Under the pieces are notes generated by a model. It did not search any database. It worked only from the letters and a program-made list of their open reading frames with translations, and was not told the origin of the DNA. Below are positions 7,712-16,541 of a stretch of DNA of 64,000 nt, piece by piece. The DNA is taken from the NCBI RefSeq assembly GCF_051660745.1, contig NZ_JBOFQF010000042.1:248001-312000 (forward strand). The letters are read 5' to 3'. Source of the stretch: Segniliparus sp051660745 (lineage in GTDB: Bacteria > Actinomycetota > Actinomycetes > Mycobacteriales > Mycobacteriaceae). Each line of letters begins with the position of its first letter. Within the stretch, counting starts at the first letter, position 1. A program made the position numbers and the translations under genes.

Positions 7712-9052
7712 TCACAGGGCCAGGTAGTGGTGCAGCTCGAAAGGAGTCACCTGACGGCTGTACTCCGCCCACTCTTGCCGCTTGTTGCGCAGGAAATAGT
7801 CGAAAACGTGCTCGCCAAGGGCCTGCGCGACGAGTTCGGAGTTCTCCATCGCCGTGACCGCCTCGGAGAGCGTCTCCGGCAATGGCCGGTACCCCATGGC
7901 CTTGCGCTCCGCCGCCGACAGCGACCACACGTCGTCCTCGGCCTGCGCGGGCAGCTCGTAGCCCTTCTCCACACCGCGCAAACCGGCGGCCAGCAGCACC
8001 GCGAACGTCAAGTACGGGTTGCAGGACGAGTCCGGGCTGCGCACCTCGATCCGTCGCGAGGAGGCCTTGTTCGGCGTGTACATCGGCACCCGCACCAGCG
8101 CGGAGCGGTTCGAAGCGCCCCAGCACGCGGCGGTCGGGGCCTCGCCGCCCTGCACCAGGCGCTTGTACGAGTTCACCCACTGGTTCGTGACCGCGCTGAT
8201 CTCGTGCGAGTGCTCGAGGATGCCCGCGATGAACGACTTGCCGATCGGCGAGAGCTGCAACGGGTCGTCGGCGCTGTGGAACGCGTTCGACTCGCCCTCG
8301 AAGAGGCTCATATGCGTGTGCATCGCGGAGCCGGGGTGCTGCGTGAACGGCTTGGGCATGAACGTCGCGCGCACGCCCTCGTGGATCGCGACCTCTTTGA
8401 CCAAGTACCGCAGCGTCATCACGTTGTCGGCCATGGAGAGCGCGTCGGCGTAGCGCAGGTCGATCTCCTGCTGGCCCGGGGCGTTCTCGTGGTGGCTGAA
8501 CTCGACCGAGATCCCCATGAACTCGAGGGCGTGCACCACGTGGCGGCGGAAGTCCGGGGCCGCGTCGTGCACGGCCTGGTCGAAGTAGCCGCCCTCGTCC
8601 GCCGGGACGGGCGGGTCGAATTTCGAGCCGCTGTCCTTGAGCAGGAAGAACTCGATCTCCGGGTGCACGTAGCAGGAGAAGCCGAGCTCCAGCGCCCGGT
8701 TGAGCTGGCGGCGCAGCACGTGGCGGGAGTCCGCCCAGGAGGGCGAGCCGTCCGGCATCGCGATGTCGCAGAACATCCGCGCGGAGTGGTGCTTGCCGCT
8801 GCTGGTGGTCCACGGCAGGACCTGGAACGTCGACGGGTCCGGCTTCGCGACCATGTCCGCCTCGTACACGCGGGAGAAGCCCTCGATGGCGGAGCCGTCG
8901 AACCCGATCCCCTCGGCGAACGCTCCTTCCAGCTCGGCCGGAGCGATGGCCACCGACTTGAGGTACCCCAGCACGTCGGTGAACCAGAGTCGGACGAAAC
9001 GGATGTCCCGCTCTTCGAGAGAACGGAGGACGAACTCCTCTTGGCGGTTCAT
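7712..9052 (-). CDS. glnA2: Glutamine synthetase type I, GlnA2 group
   Basis: The 446-residue protein has the same length as M. tuberculosis GlnA2 (Rv2222c). Motifs include GFDGSAIEGF near the N-terminus, HPEIEFF for metal binding, HHENAPGQQEID, and the ATP-binding KPFTQHPGSAMHTH. The C-terminal adenylylation loop of GlnA1 (Asn-Leu-Tyr type) is not seen; here the region reads SLSAAERKAMG. Members of this group make glutamine or, in Streptomyces, gamma-glutamylpolyamines, so the substrate is open. It is followed upstream by a Hip1-like hydrolase and panB as in mycobacteria. Confidence 0.93.
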   Translation of the reverse strand: MNRQEEFVLRSLEERDIRFVRLWFTDVLGYLKSVAIAPAELEGAFAEGIGFDGSAIEGFSRVYEADMVAKPDPSTFQVLPWTTSSGKHHSARMFCDIAMPDGSPSWADSRHVLRRQLNRALELGFSCYVHPEIEFFLLKDSGSKFDPPVPADEGGYFDQAVHDAAPDFRRHVVHALEFMGISVEFSHHENAPGQQEIDLRYADALSMADNVMTLRYLVKEVAIHEGVRATFMPKPFTQHPGSAMHTHMSLFEGESNAFHSADDPLQLSPIGKSFIAGILEHSHEISAVTNQWVNSYKRLVQGGEAPTAACWGASNRSALVRVPMYTPNKASSRRIEVRSPDSSCNPYLTFAVLLAAGLRGVEKGYELPAQAEDDVWSLSAAERKAMGYRPLPETLSEAVTAMENSELVAQALGEHVFDYFLRNKRQEWAEYSRQVTPFELHHYLAL

Positions 9053-9058
9053 GAGCCC

Positions 9059-9064
9059 AGCTTA
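9059..9064 (-). promoter_or_regulatory. -10 box of a probable leaderless glnA2 promoter
   Basis: TAAGCT on the minus strand ends six bases before the ATG of glnA2. The same hexamer precedes galU and moeA at similar spacing. Confidence 0.45.
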
Positions 9065-9149
9065 AAGTCTTTTCATGAAGCCCGTGTAACCGGGGCGTGC
9101 TTTTCTCGGACCAAGATCACGCACAACTCGGAGCGGCCGAATTGTGAGG

Positions 9150-10748
9150 TCAGCACGTCAAACCGTCGGCGGGCGGCACAAGGTCCACCAGGTACCGCTG
9201 CACCGCGCCGTCGACGCACTGGCTCTCGCCCTGGAGGGAGACCGTGTGCTGGGTGCCGTTGTACGTGACGAGCGAGGCTCCGAGCTGCTTGGCCAGCTCG
9301 ACGCCCGCCTGGTACGGGGTGGCCGGGTCGTTGGTGGTGGAGACCACCACGACCTTGGGCAATCCGGCGGGCAGTCCGGTGAGCGCGGGCGCGACCGTGG
9401 GCCTGACCGGCCAGAACGCGCACGGGTCGAGGGCCGCGTGCCCGGTGCCGCGCTCGTCGTCCTCGAACGGGGCGGCCTCACGGCCCTGCACGTCCATTTG
9501 GTCCACGACGGCCCGGTCCGCGATCGGCGGGTCGTCCACGCATCGCACGGCCGCGTTCGCGTCCTGCTCGTTGCTGTAGCGCCCAGTCTTCGCGTCCCGG
9601 TCCATGTACAAGTCGGAGAGCAGCTGCAAAATGTTGCCCGACCCCGCCTTGACCTCGATGAGCCCCTCGCGCAGCGCGGTCCAGAGCTGCTTGGAGTACA
9701 GCGCCTGGATGGTGCCGAGCACCGCGTCCGAGTACCCGAGGCCACGCCCGTCGCGCGTGTTGAGCGGGTGCTCGATCAGCGGCAGGACGAGGCTGCGGAA
9801 CTTCACGTCGGCCTGCGCGGGATCGTTCCCCAGCGCGCAGTTCTCCTGCGTCGCGCAGTCGGCGGCGAAGATGCGGAACGCGTCCTCGAAGCCTTTCGCC
9901 TGCTTGACGATCTTGTCCACCGGGCTTTCCTTCGGGTCGAGCGCCCCGTCGAGGACCAACGCCCGCACATGCGTGGGGAAGAGCGCCGCGTAGTCGGTCC
10001 CGATGCGGGTGCCGTAGGAGTAGCCGACGTAGTTCAGCTTCTCGTCGCCGAGCGACTGGCGCAGCACGTCCAGGTCGCGCGCCACGTCCATCGAGTTCAC
10101 GTGGGCGAGGAAGTTCGCGCCGGTGCGCTGGGCGCATTTCTGCGCGTAGTCCCGGTTGCGGCCCTCCTGGCGGGCGATGCCCGCGGGGCTGTAGTCGTTG
10201 TCGTTGAGGGCGCGCAGCGCGTCCTGCTCCTTGTCGCTCAGGCAATGCACCGACGGGGTCGAATGCCCGATCCCCCTCGGGTCGAAACCGACCAGGTCGA
10301 AGCGCTGGGCGATTTCCTTGCCCAGGAGCGCGGGCGCCGAGCCCGCGACGAACTCGACCCCGGAGCCGCCGGGCCCGCCGGGGTTGAAGAGCAGCGAGCC
10401 GATCTTCTGGCCCGAGGCCTTGATCCGGTACACGGCGACCTGCGCCGCCTCGCCCTTCGGGTTCTGGTAGTCCACCGGCACCTTCACCATGGCGCACTCG
10501 GTCCTCGGGCTCGGCTTGAAGTCGGCCACGTAGCCCTGGCAGGAGCCCCAGGCGATCTGCTGGTCGTAGAACGGCCGCAGCACCTCCGGCACGTCCGGGG
10601 CCGATGCGGACATCGGGGCCGAGACCAACGACAGGCCCGCTCCCACAGCAGCAGCAGCCGAAACAGCGGCCAACGCCCGCAGCCGGTTGCGCTTCGCCTT
10701 GCGGGCCAGCTCGCCACCCCACGCCACAACAGATAACTCGTCTCTCAC
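9150..10748 (-). CDS. Secreted alpha/beta hydrolase, Hip1/CaeA-like
   Basis: The protein (~532 residues) resembles the mycobacterial cell-envelope serine hydrolase Hip1 (Rv2224c), which has protease and esterase activity. An N-terminal basic patch (ARKAKRNR) and an Ala-rich hydrophobic segment form a signal peptide. The alpha/beta-hydrolase fold shows the oxyanion motif NPGGPGGSG, the nucleophile elbow GYSYGTRIG, an acid in TTNDPATPY and the His in NGTQHTVSLQG. No lipobox Cys is seen at the expected place. I chose the GTG at 10746-10748 since it gives a normal signal peptide; the reading frame continues 44 codons further upstream. Confidence 0.85.
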   Translation of the reverse strand: MRDELSVVAWGGELARKAKRNRLRALAAVSAAAAVGAGLSLVSAPMSASAPDVPEVLRPFYDQQIAWGSCQGYVADFKPSPRTECAMVKVPVDYQNPKGEAAQVAVYRIKASGQKIGSLLFNPGGPGGSGVEFVAGSAPALLGKEIAQRFDLVGFDPRGIGHSTPSVHCLSDKEQDALRALNDNDYSPAGIARQEGRNRDYAQKCAQRTGANFLAHVNSMDVARDLDVLRQSLGDEKLNYVGYSYGTRIGTDYAALFPTHVRALVLDGALDPKESPVDKIVKQAKGFEDAFRIFAADCATQENCALGNDPAQADVKFRSLVLPLIEHPLNTRDGRGLGYSDAVLGTIQALYSKQLWTALREGLIEVKAGSGNILQLLSDLYMDRDAKTGRYSNEQDANAAVRCVDDPPIADRAVVDQMDVQGREAAPFEDDERGTGHAALDPCAFWPVRPTVAPALTGLPAGLPKVVVVSTTNDPATPYQAGVELAKQLGASLVTYNGTQHTVSLQGESQCVDGAVQRYLVDLVPPADGLTC

Positions 10749-10837
10749 AAGATGCCATCCTGCCACGTCTTCCTGATAATTGCGCACGGCCCGCCTTCGT
10801 TCGTGACCGAGTTGTGGCTCCGAGAACTCCGGAACGG

Positions 10838-10867
10838 TTGCCGCAGCGCCCCGCCTCGCGGTAGACT
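10838..10867 (+). promoter_or_regulatory. Candidate panB promoter
   Basis: TTGCCG (10838-10843) and TAGACT (10862-10867) are 18 bases apart, about 70 bases before the panB start codon, in the divergent region shared with the hydrolase gene. Confidence 0.5.
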
Positions 10868-10939
10868 GGCGAGCGGCCAAAGAACCAACCCGGGGACCCG
10901 CGCGGCGGGCCTCGAGGAATGAAAGGTCGGAGTTTCCAT

Positions 10940-11767
10940 ATGTCAGTTTCTGCCACGCCGTACGCGACCGAGGTCCGCACCCGCGTGCGGGTCAAGCATT
11001 TGCAGGAGATGAAGCACGAGGGCCGCAAGTGGTCCATGCTCACCGCCTACGACTACACCACCGCGTCGATCTTCGACGAGGCCGCAATCCCCGTGCTGCT
11101 CGTCGGCGACTCGGCGGCCAACCTCGTCTACGGCTACGACACCACGGTGCCAGTGGCGGTCGAGGAGCTGCTCCCGCTGGTGCGCGGCGTCGTCCGGGGC
11201 GCCGAGCACGCGCTCGTCGTCGCGGACCTGCCGTTCGGCAGCTACGAGGCGAGCCCGGCCCAGGCCTTCGAGACCGCGGCCAAGTTCATGAAGGCGGGCG
11301 CGGGCGCGGTGAAGCTCGAAGGCGGCGAGGACTACGCCGAGCACATCGCCCTGCTCAGCCGCGCCGGGATTCCGGTGATGGCCCACATCGGGTTCACCCC
11401 GCAACGGGTGAACAGCCTCTCCGGGTTCCGGGTGCAAGGCCGGGGCGACGACGCCGAGACCCTGGTCCACGACGCGATCGCGGTCGCCGAGGCCGGGGCG
11501 TTCGCCGTGGTCATGGAGATGGTGCCCGCCGAGGTCGCCGCGCAGATCACCGCCAAGCTCACCATCCCGACGGTCGGGATCGGGGCCGGACGGGACTGCG
11601 ACGCGCAGGTGCTGGTCTGGCAGGACATGGCGGGAATGACCACTGGGCGCACGGCGAAGTTCGTCCGCCGCTTCGCCGAGCTCGGCAAAGACCTCGGCCA
11701 AGCCGCCCGCGACTACGCCCGCGACGTGGAGCACGGGGCGTTCCCCGCCCCCGAGCACGCCTACTGA
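10940..11767 (+). CDS. panB: 3-methyl-2-oxobutanoate hydroxymethyltransferase
   Basis: PanB adds a hydroxymethyl group from methylene-THF to alpha-ketoisovalerate, the first step of pantothenate synthesis. The sequence (275 residues) has MLTAYDYTTASIFDEA, the metal and substrate region VGDSAANLVYGYDTT, LPFGSYE, VKLEGG, and GIPVMAHIGFTPQ, all close to mycobacterial PanB. The ATG at 10940 has GGAG seven bases upstream; the ATG at 10919 sits directly on a GAGGA and is less likely. The order Hip1-like, panB, CYTH-CHAD matches Rv2224c-2226, with two extra genes placed between here. Confidence 0.95.
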   Translation: MSVSATPYATEVRTRVRVKHLQEMKHEGRKWSMLTAYDYTTASIFDEAAIPVLLVGDSAANLVYGYDTTVPVAVEELLPLVRGVVRGAEHALVVADLPFGSYEASPAQAFETAAKFMKAGAGAVKLEGGEDYAEHIALLSRAGIPVMAHIGFTPQRVNSLSGFRVQGRGDDAETLVHDAIAVAEAGAFAVVMEMVPAEVAAQITAKLTIPTVGIGAGRDCDAQVLVWQDMAGMTTGRTAKFVRRFAELGKDLGQAARDYARDVEHGAFPAPEHAY

Positions 11768-11908
11768 GCACCAGACACGCCAACACCGGGCGCATCGTCG
11801 CCAACTGGCCCGGCTACATGGCCGAGTACCGCCGCGCGGTGAAGAAGTTCGACCCCGCCGACTCCGTCCTCGTCCGGCCCGCCGCCGAGGGCGCCGCCCC
11901 GCCCGCTC

Positions 11909-11914
11909 TACCCT
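11909..11914 (+). promoter_or_regulatory. -10 box of a probable leaderless pip promoter
   Basis: TACCCT ends six bases before the ATG. The 150 bases between panB and this gene hold no convincing gene; a 33-codon frame at 11818-11916 is not supported. Confidence 0.4.
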
Positions 11915-11920
11915 GAGAGC

Positions 11921-12874
11921 ATGCGCAGCCTCTACCCGGAAATCGAACCCTTCGCCTCCGGCTTCCTCGACGTCGGCGACGGACAGCGGATCTACTGGGA
12001 GCAGATCGGCAACCCCGAGGGCAAGCCTGCCGTCTTCCTGCACGGCGGCCCCGGCGGGGGGATCAACCCACGGCAGCGGCGGTTCTTCGACCCGGAGCGC
12101 TACAACGTGCTGCTCTTCGACCAGCGTGGCTGCGGGCGTTCCACGCCGCATGCGGGCGAGAGCCCTGACCTCTCGCGCAACACCACGTGGAAACTCGTCG
12201 AGGACGTCGAGAAGCTCCGCGAGCACGCGGGTTTCGACCGCTGGCTCGTCTTCGGCGGCTCGTGGGGCTCCACGCTCGCCCTCGCCTACGCGCAGACCCA
12301 TCCCGAGCGGGTGAGCGAGCTCGTGCTCCGGGGGATCTTCCTGTGCCGCCCGCAGGAATTGCACTGGTTCTACAACCCGGGCGGGGCGAGCCGGATCTTC
12401 CCCGACCTCTGGGAGCAGTACATCGCGCCGATCCCGGCAGGCCGTCGGGGCGGCGATCTCATCGAGGAGCACGCCGCGCTCCTGTTCGGCCCCGACCAGG
12501 CCGCGGCCGAAGCCTCCGCCTTCGCGTGGACCGGCTGGGAGGACCGCACGGTCGGCCTGGTCTCGGACCCGGACGACCGCGTCAAGGACCCGCGCACGGC
12601 GCTCGCCTTCGCCCGGATCGAGAACTGGTACTTCCGCAACAACGCGTTCCTGCGCGAGAACCAGCTGCTCGACGACGTGGACAAGATCCGGCACATCCCC
12701 GCCGCGATCGTCCACGGCCGCTACGACGTGATCTGCCCGGTCGCGAGCGCCTGGGAGCTGCACGAGCGCTGGCCCGAGTCCGAGCTCTTCATCTCCCCCC
12801 GCGCCGGACACGCCGCTTTCGAGGCGGAGAACACGCACCACTTGGTCGAAGCCACCGACTCCTTCGCCCGCTAG
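11921..12874 (+). CDS. pip: Proline iminopeptidase
   Basis: This 317-residue alpha/beta hydrolase removes N-terminal proline from peptides. The S33-family motifs are clear: HGGPGGGINP for the oxyanion hole, DQRGCGRSTPH, the nucleophile elbow GGSWGSTLALAYAQ, the acid region VHGRYDVICP and the His in SPRAGHAAFE. There is no signal peptide, so it is cytoplasmic. It converges with the MpaB-like gene, leaving only 15 bases between stop codons. Confidence 0.92.
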   Translation: MRSLYPEIEPFASGFLDVGDGQRIYWEQIGNPEGKPAVFLHGGPGGGINPRQRRFFDPERYNVLLFDQRGCGRSTPHAGESPDLSRNTTWKLVEDVEKLREHAGFDRWLVFGGSWGSTLALAYAQTHPERVSELVLRGIFLCRPQELHWFYNPGGASRIFPDLWEQYIAPIPAGRRGGDLIEEHAALLFGPDQAAAEASAFAWTGWEDRTVGLVSDPDDRVKDPRTALAFARIENWYFRNNAFLRENQLLDDVDKIRHIPAAIVHGRYDVICPVASAWELHERWPESELFISPRAGHAAFEAENTHHLVEATDSFAR

Positions 12875-12889
12875 CCCCTGTCGGCCCAG

Positions 12890-13744
12890 TCAAAAAATAG
12901 GCGCGCCGAGGCGTCTGCGGGCCCGCAGCTCGAGGACCGGGGCCTTGGCGAGGGCCTCGAAGAACCAGCGCGGCACGAACCGGTCGACCACGCGCACCAC
13001 CGCGCAGAGCCGGTCGAACCGCCGCTGGTGGCGCTCGGTCCACGTGAAGCCCATCATCTGGCGGAACGGCTCCGGCAGCCCGGCTGCGGTCATGAACTTG
13101 TACGAGCCGCCGAGCAGTTTGTGCAGGATGCGGCCCGCGAGCCCCCATGGCCGGACGAGGAAGCTCAAATCGGCGAGCGAGAGCAGGTCGCGGCGCACGG
13201 GCTCGTCGATGCGCAACCCGTCGAGCTGGCTGTTCCAGTACTCCTCGTACGCCGCCCTGGTCGCGGGCCACATGTCCGGGGTGACGTTGAGGATCGTGCC
13301 GAGGACCGCGGCCTCGCGATAGACCTCCTCCGCCCGCTCGGGCGGCATCGGGCCGTAGAGCAGGTCGTGCTGGTCGAGGAAATACCGGTACAGGCACGCG
13401 GCGACCCACAGCTGCAGCGTCTTGCTGTTCCCGCTGTACCGCACGGGGCTCTCCGCCGTCGAGTACACCTTCGCGTGCACCTTCCACAGCTCCTCGTGCA
13501 GGACGTCTCGGTCGCGCTGCTCGCCGACGGCGGCGACCGCGAGGTGGTAGCCGGTGGTCCGCGCCCGCTTGAGCGGGCGTTTGAGCGCGCTGCCGCTGGG
13601 CACGCGGCTCTCGTGCACCGCGTGGCCGACAGCGGGATTCGACAACTGCATGATCACATTCGACACTTGCAGCCCCATGCCCAGCAGCGACACCATGTCC
13701 ACTAGGCGCGCCCGTTTGGGCCCCGCCGATCCAGAATCAGACAC
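12890..13744 (-). CDS. Oxygenase, MpaB / DUF2236 family
   Basis: The 284-residue protein carries the family's N-terminal NPAVGHAVHESR phrase and a later region with RYFLDQHDLLYG and conserved His residues likely to bind heme or metal in the latex-clearing/MpaB superfamily. The substrate cannot be told from sequence. The start is the GTG at 13742-13744, with GGAGGGG just upstream. The AT-rich promoter region 13765-13800 contains TGTTA and TAACA half-sites 16 bases apart, a possible repressor site. Confidence 0.82.
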   Translation of the reverse strand: MSDSGSAGPKRARLVDMVSLLGMGLQVSNVIMQLSNPAVGHAVHESRVPSGSALKRPLKRARTTGYHLAVAAVGEQRDRDVLHEELWKVHAKVYSTAESPVRYSGNSKTLQLWVAACLYRYFLDQHDLLYGPMPPERAEEVYREAAVLGTILNVTPDMWPATRAAYEEYWNSQLDGLRIDEPVRRDLLSLADLSFLVRPWGLAGRILHKLLGGSYKFMTAAGLPEPFRQMMGFTWTERHQRRFDRLCAVVRVVDRFVPRWFFEALAKAPVLELRARRRLGAPIF

Positions 13745-13895
13745 CGCCCCTCCTTCGACAGAACGAATGTTAATAACCTCTACAACCCTAACATATCGCT
13801 GTGAGGCGGGTCTCTTTCCGGGACGGTGGGCCGCGCCTCCGCCCGAGCGGGCGAAGGGCTACCGCAAACCCGCAAATCCGCGTACAACTGAAGGC

Positions 13896-15446
13896 ATGCC
13901 TGTCGCCGAGCACCTGGAAAGAGAGTCCAAATACGACGCGGACCTCTCCGCCGACACCCCGCAGTGGGAAGGCCTCGGCGCGGGCGACCCGGTCGGCTCG
14001 ATCCTGCGGGCGGTGTACTTCGACACCCCGGACTTGCGCCTCCTCGCGGAGAAAATCACGTTGCGCTGGCGCTCCGGGGAGGCCGAGGAGGGCTGGCACC
14101 TCAAGCTCCCGGCGAGCGCGGGCCGGATCGAGCTGCAAGCGAGGGCCGAGGGCTGCGACCCCGACCGGCCGCCCGACCCCGCCCGGATGCCGGACGAGCT
14201 GGCGGACCGGCTGCGGGCCTGGACGAGAAGCCGCGAGCTCGTGCCGATCGCGCGCCTGGTGACGCTGCGCGAGGAGACCGAGGTCCCCGGAGCCGGAACC
14301 TTCTGCGACGACCTCGTCACCGCGACCGACCTCATCGGAGCGGGGCACGAGGGCGGCGCGACCACGGTCTGGCGGGAATGGGAGTTCGAGCTCGTCGACG
14401 ACCCCGATCCCGCGCGCGTCCGACGCGTCGACGAGCTCGTCCTGCGGTACGGCGCGCTCCCGAGCGCCTCGTCGTCGAAAGTCGCCCGCGCATTGGGGCG
14501 CTCGGCGCCGCCCGCCAAGGCGGCGGGCCCTGGGCGCAAGCCTCCGTCCGTCGGCGCGTTCCTCGCCGTCCGGCTCAAACCGATGCGGGACCGGCTGTGC
14601 GCGCAGGACTTCCCCGTCCGGACGGACGAGCACGACTCGGTGCACCAGCTCCGGGTGACCACGCGGACGCTCCGCAGCCTGCTCCAGGCCTTCGGCCCCG
14701 TTCTGCGCAAGGGGCAGACCAAGCACGTGTCCGACGAGCTGCGCTGGCTCGCGAGCGAGCTCGGCACGGCCCGCGACGCGGAGGTGCGCGCCGAGCGCTT
14801 CGAGTCGTTGGCCGCCGCCAAAAAGCATGCGCCGCCGCGCGGGGCGGCGGCGCATGCCGCCACGGCGCTCGCGGCGGAGGAGCGCGAGGCGTACCGGCTG
14901 GCGCACAACGAAGTGCTGGCGGCGCTCGATTCGCGCCGCTACTTCCGCCTGCTCGACGCCCTGGACGCGTACGTCGCCGAGCCGCCAGTCCGCAAGGGCA
15001 GCCGGAAGGCCCCTGCCGAAGCCGCGTTGTCCGAAGCCGTCGCGGGCGCAGCCGCCAGGCTGTTCGCCGCGGACGAGGCGCTGGCGGAGGCGACCGACCA
15101 CGCCGAGCGCGAGGAAGGCCTGCACGAGGTGCGCAAACGCGCCAAAGGGCTGCGGTACGTCGGCGATCTCGCGAGCGAGGCGAGCAGCACCCCGTCCGGG
15201 CCGTCGTTCGCCTGGGCCGCGCCGGTCAAACAGCTCCAGGAGCTGCTCGGCGGGCACCAGGACGCGGTCGTGCTGCGCGATTGGCTGCGCGCAAGGGCGG
15301 AGCAGGGCGGCAACGCCGAGTTCCAGCACGGGGTGGACCAGCTGATCGCGAGCGAACGGGCCAGGGCGCGCAAGAGCGAAGCCGCGTACCCCGCCGCGAT
15401 CAGCGCCGTCCGCGCGGCGTGGGCCGGCATAGGATCTGCGGAATGA
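13896..15446 (+). CDS. CYTH and CHAD domain-containing protein
   Basis: At 516 residues this is the Rv2226 type. The N-terminal CYTH domain (residues ~5-210) shows HLERESKYD, YFDTPDLRLL, TLRWRSG and WHLKLP, the pattern of triphosphate-binding tunnel enzymes. The C-terminal CHAD domain (residues ~220-510) has His-rich helices such as DSVHQLRVTTRTLRS and LHEVRKRAKGLRY, which bind inorganic polyphosphate. It probably acts on or senses polyphosphate. The ATG at 13896 is where similarity begins, although the frame is open upstream. Its stop overlaps the next start (ATGA). Confidence 0.9.
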   Translation: MPVAEHLERESKYDADLSADTPQWEGLGAGDPVGSILRAVYFDTPDLRLLAEKITLRWRSGEAEEGWHLKLPASAGRIELQARAEGCDPDRPPDPARMPDELADRLRAWTRSRELVPIARLVTLREETEVPGAGTFCDDLVTATDLIGAGHEGGATTVWREWEFELVDDPDPARVRRVDELVLRYGALPSASSSKVARALGRSAPPAKAAGPGRKPPSVGAFLAVRLKPMRDRLCAQDFPVRTDEHDSVHQLRVTTRTLRSLLQAFGPVLRKGQTKHVSDELRWLASELGTARDAEVRAERFESLAAAKKHAPPRGAAAHAATALAAEEREAYRLAHNEVLAALDSRRYFRLLDALDAYVAEPPVRKGSRKAPAEAALSEAVAGAAARLFAADEALAEATDHAEREEGLHEVRKRAKGLRYVGDLASEASSTPSGPSFAWAAPVKQLQELLGGHQDAVVLRDWLRARAEQGGNAEFQHGVDQLIASERARARKSEAAYPAAISAVRAAWAGIGSAE

Positions 15447-15961
15447 TCCGGCTCAACCTGTTTTTCGCCGCGCTGTCGTTCGTGCTGGCCCTGTTCGGCC
15501 CGGACGGCTACGAGCTGTGGGGGTGGTGGGGCTTCCCGGCGTACCTCGTCGGCGCCGTGTTGAGCGTCGGCCCCTTGGCCCTTGGGCTGATCGCCCGGAT
15601 CCGGGTCCTCGAACGTTACGACAAGCTGGAGCCCCAGTTCACCCGGGCCGCCGAGGCGCTCTCGGTCGCGAGCGTCTTCATCCCGTTCCTGCGTGCGGTC
15701 AACGCCGTGCTCGCCGGGATCGCGCTCGGCGCGTGGCTGCTCAGCAAACGCCGCCTGGCGCAAGGCGCGGTGTTCGCCGTCTCGGCGCTCATCGCGCTCG
15801 GCGGGCCGCTCGCCTGGCTCGCCGCCGAGCACCGGCCGCTGGCCTCGACGAACTGGCTGATCGCGGCTGCCCCGCTCGTGGTGATGCCCGCGGTCTATTA
15901 CGCGCGCAACGGCGGGTTCGCCCCACGGCCCCGGACCAAGCGCCCGAAGCTTCCCCGCTGA
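15443..15961 (+). CDS. Small integral membrane protein of unknown function
   Basis: This 172-residue protein has about four hydrophobic segments: residues 3-18, 25-45, 85-105 and 115-150, and ends in a basic tail rich in Arg, Lys and Pro. I recognise no family. It overlaps the CHAD gene by four bases (ATGA), so it is in the same operon and could place the polyphosphate-related protein at the membrane; this is inference only. Confidence 0.75.
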   Translation: MIRLNLFFAALSFVLALFGPDGYELWGWWGFPAYLVGAVLSVGPLALGLIARIRVLERYDKLEPQFTRAAEALSVASVFIPFLRAVNAVLAGIALGAWLLSKRRLAQGAVFAVSALIALGGPLAWLAAEHRPLASTNWLIAAAPLVVMPAVYYARNGGFAPRPRTKRPKLPR

Positions 15962-16006
15962 GCGCAGCGGTCCGGGCGAGCACGGCAGCGAACAATGTTA
16001 TACCCT

Positions 16007-16020
16007 CAACCATATGGTTG
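16007..16020. promoter_or_regulatory. Perfect 14-bp palindrome over the start codon of the thioesterase
   Basis: CAACCATATGGTTG is a perfect palindrome whose centre contains the ATG at 16014. TTATAC lies just upstream (15998-16003) and would fit a leaderless promoter. A dimeric repressor bound here would block both transcription start and translation start. Confidence 0.5.
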
Positions 16021-16541
16021 AATATCTGTCGCAACAGGCCACCCCGGACTCGTGGGGGCCCGCCCGCTCGAAGACCGTGACGTGGCACGACCCGTTGCCG
16101 ACCGCGATGGCCGGGCTCACGATGTCGGGCCTGGAGTACTTCGCCGCGATGCAGGACGGCAAGGTCCCCGGCCCGCCGATCGGCGCGTTGTTCGGCATGG
16201 AGTACGAGTCCTTCGCCGAGGGAGAGGTCGTCTTCCGATGCGCGCCGGACGATTCCGCGTACAACCCGATCGGCGTCGTGCACGGCGGACTGGTCTGCAC
16301 CCTGCTGGACTCGGTGTGCGGCTGCGCCGTGCACACGACGCTCCCGGCCGGGGTCGGCTACACCTCCATCGAGCTCAAAGTCAGCTACTTGCGCCCGGTC
16401 CGGACCGGGGATGTGCTCGTCGCCAAGGGCTGGGTCGTCAAACCGGGCTCGCGCGTGAGCTTCGCGGAGGGCGAGGTGCGCAACCAAGACGACAAGGTCG
16501 TCGCGAGCGCGTCGAGCAGCCTCTTGATCATCAGGCCTTAG
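16014..16541 (+). CDS. PaaI-family hotdog acyl-CoA thioesterase
   Basis: The 175-residue protein has a single hotdog domain (residues ~55-175). The phrase NPIGVVHGGLVCTLLDSVCG is the PaaI-type active-site helix, and YTSIELKVSYLRPV is the matching strand. Such enzymes hydrolyse aromatic or fatty acyl-CoA esters. It has an N-terminal extension of about 50 residues. Its last codon overlaps the convergent rhomboid-like gene by four bases. Confidence 0.87.
   Translation: MVEYLSQQATPDSWGPARSKTVTWHDPLPTAMAGLTMSGLEYFAAMQDGKVPGPPIGALFGMEYESFAEGEVVFRCAPDDSAYNPIGVVHGGLVCTLLDSVCGCAVHTTLPAGVGYTSIELKVSYLRPVRTGDVLVAKGWVVKPGSRVSFAEGEVRNQDDKVVASASSSLLIIRP

Noticed and set aside
11818..11916. Small frame MAEYRRAVKKFDPADSVLV... 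after panB
   Set aside because: Only 33 codons, no ribosome binding site, and no match to anything I know; composition fits random GC-rich sequence.
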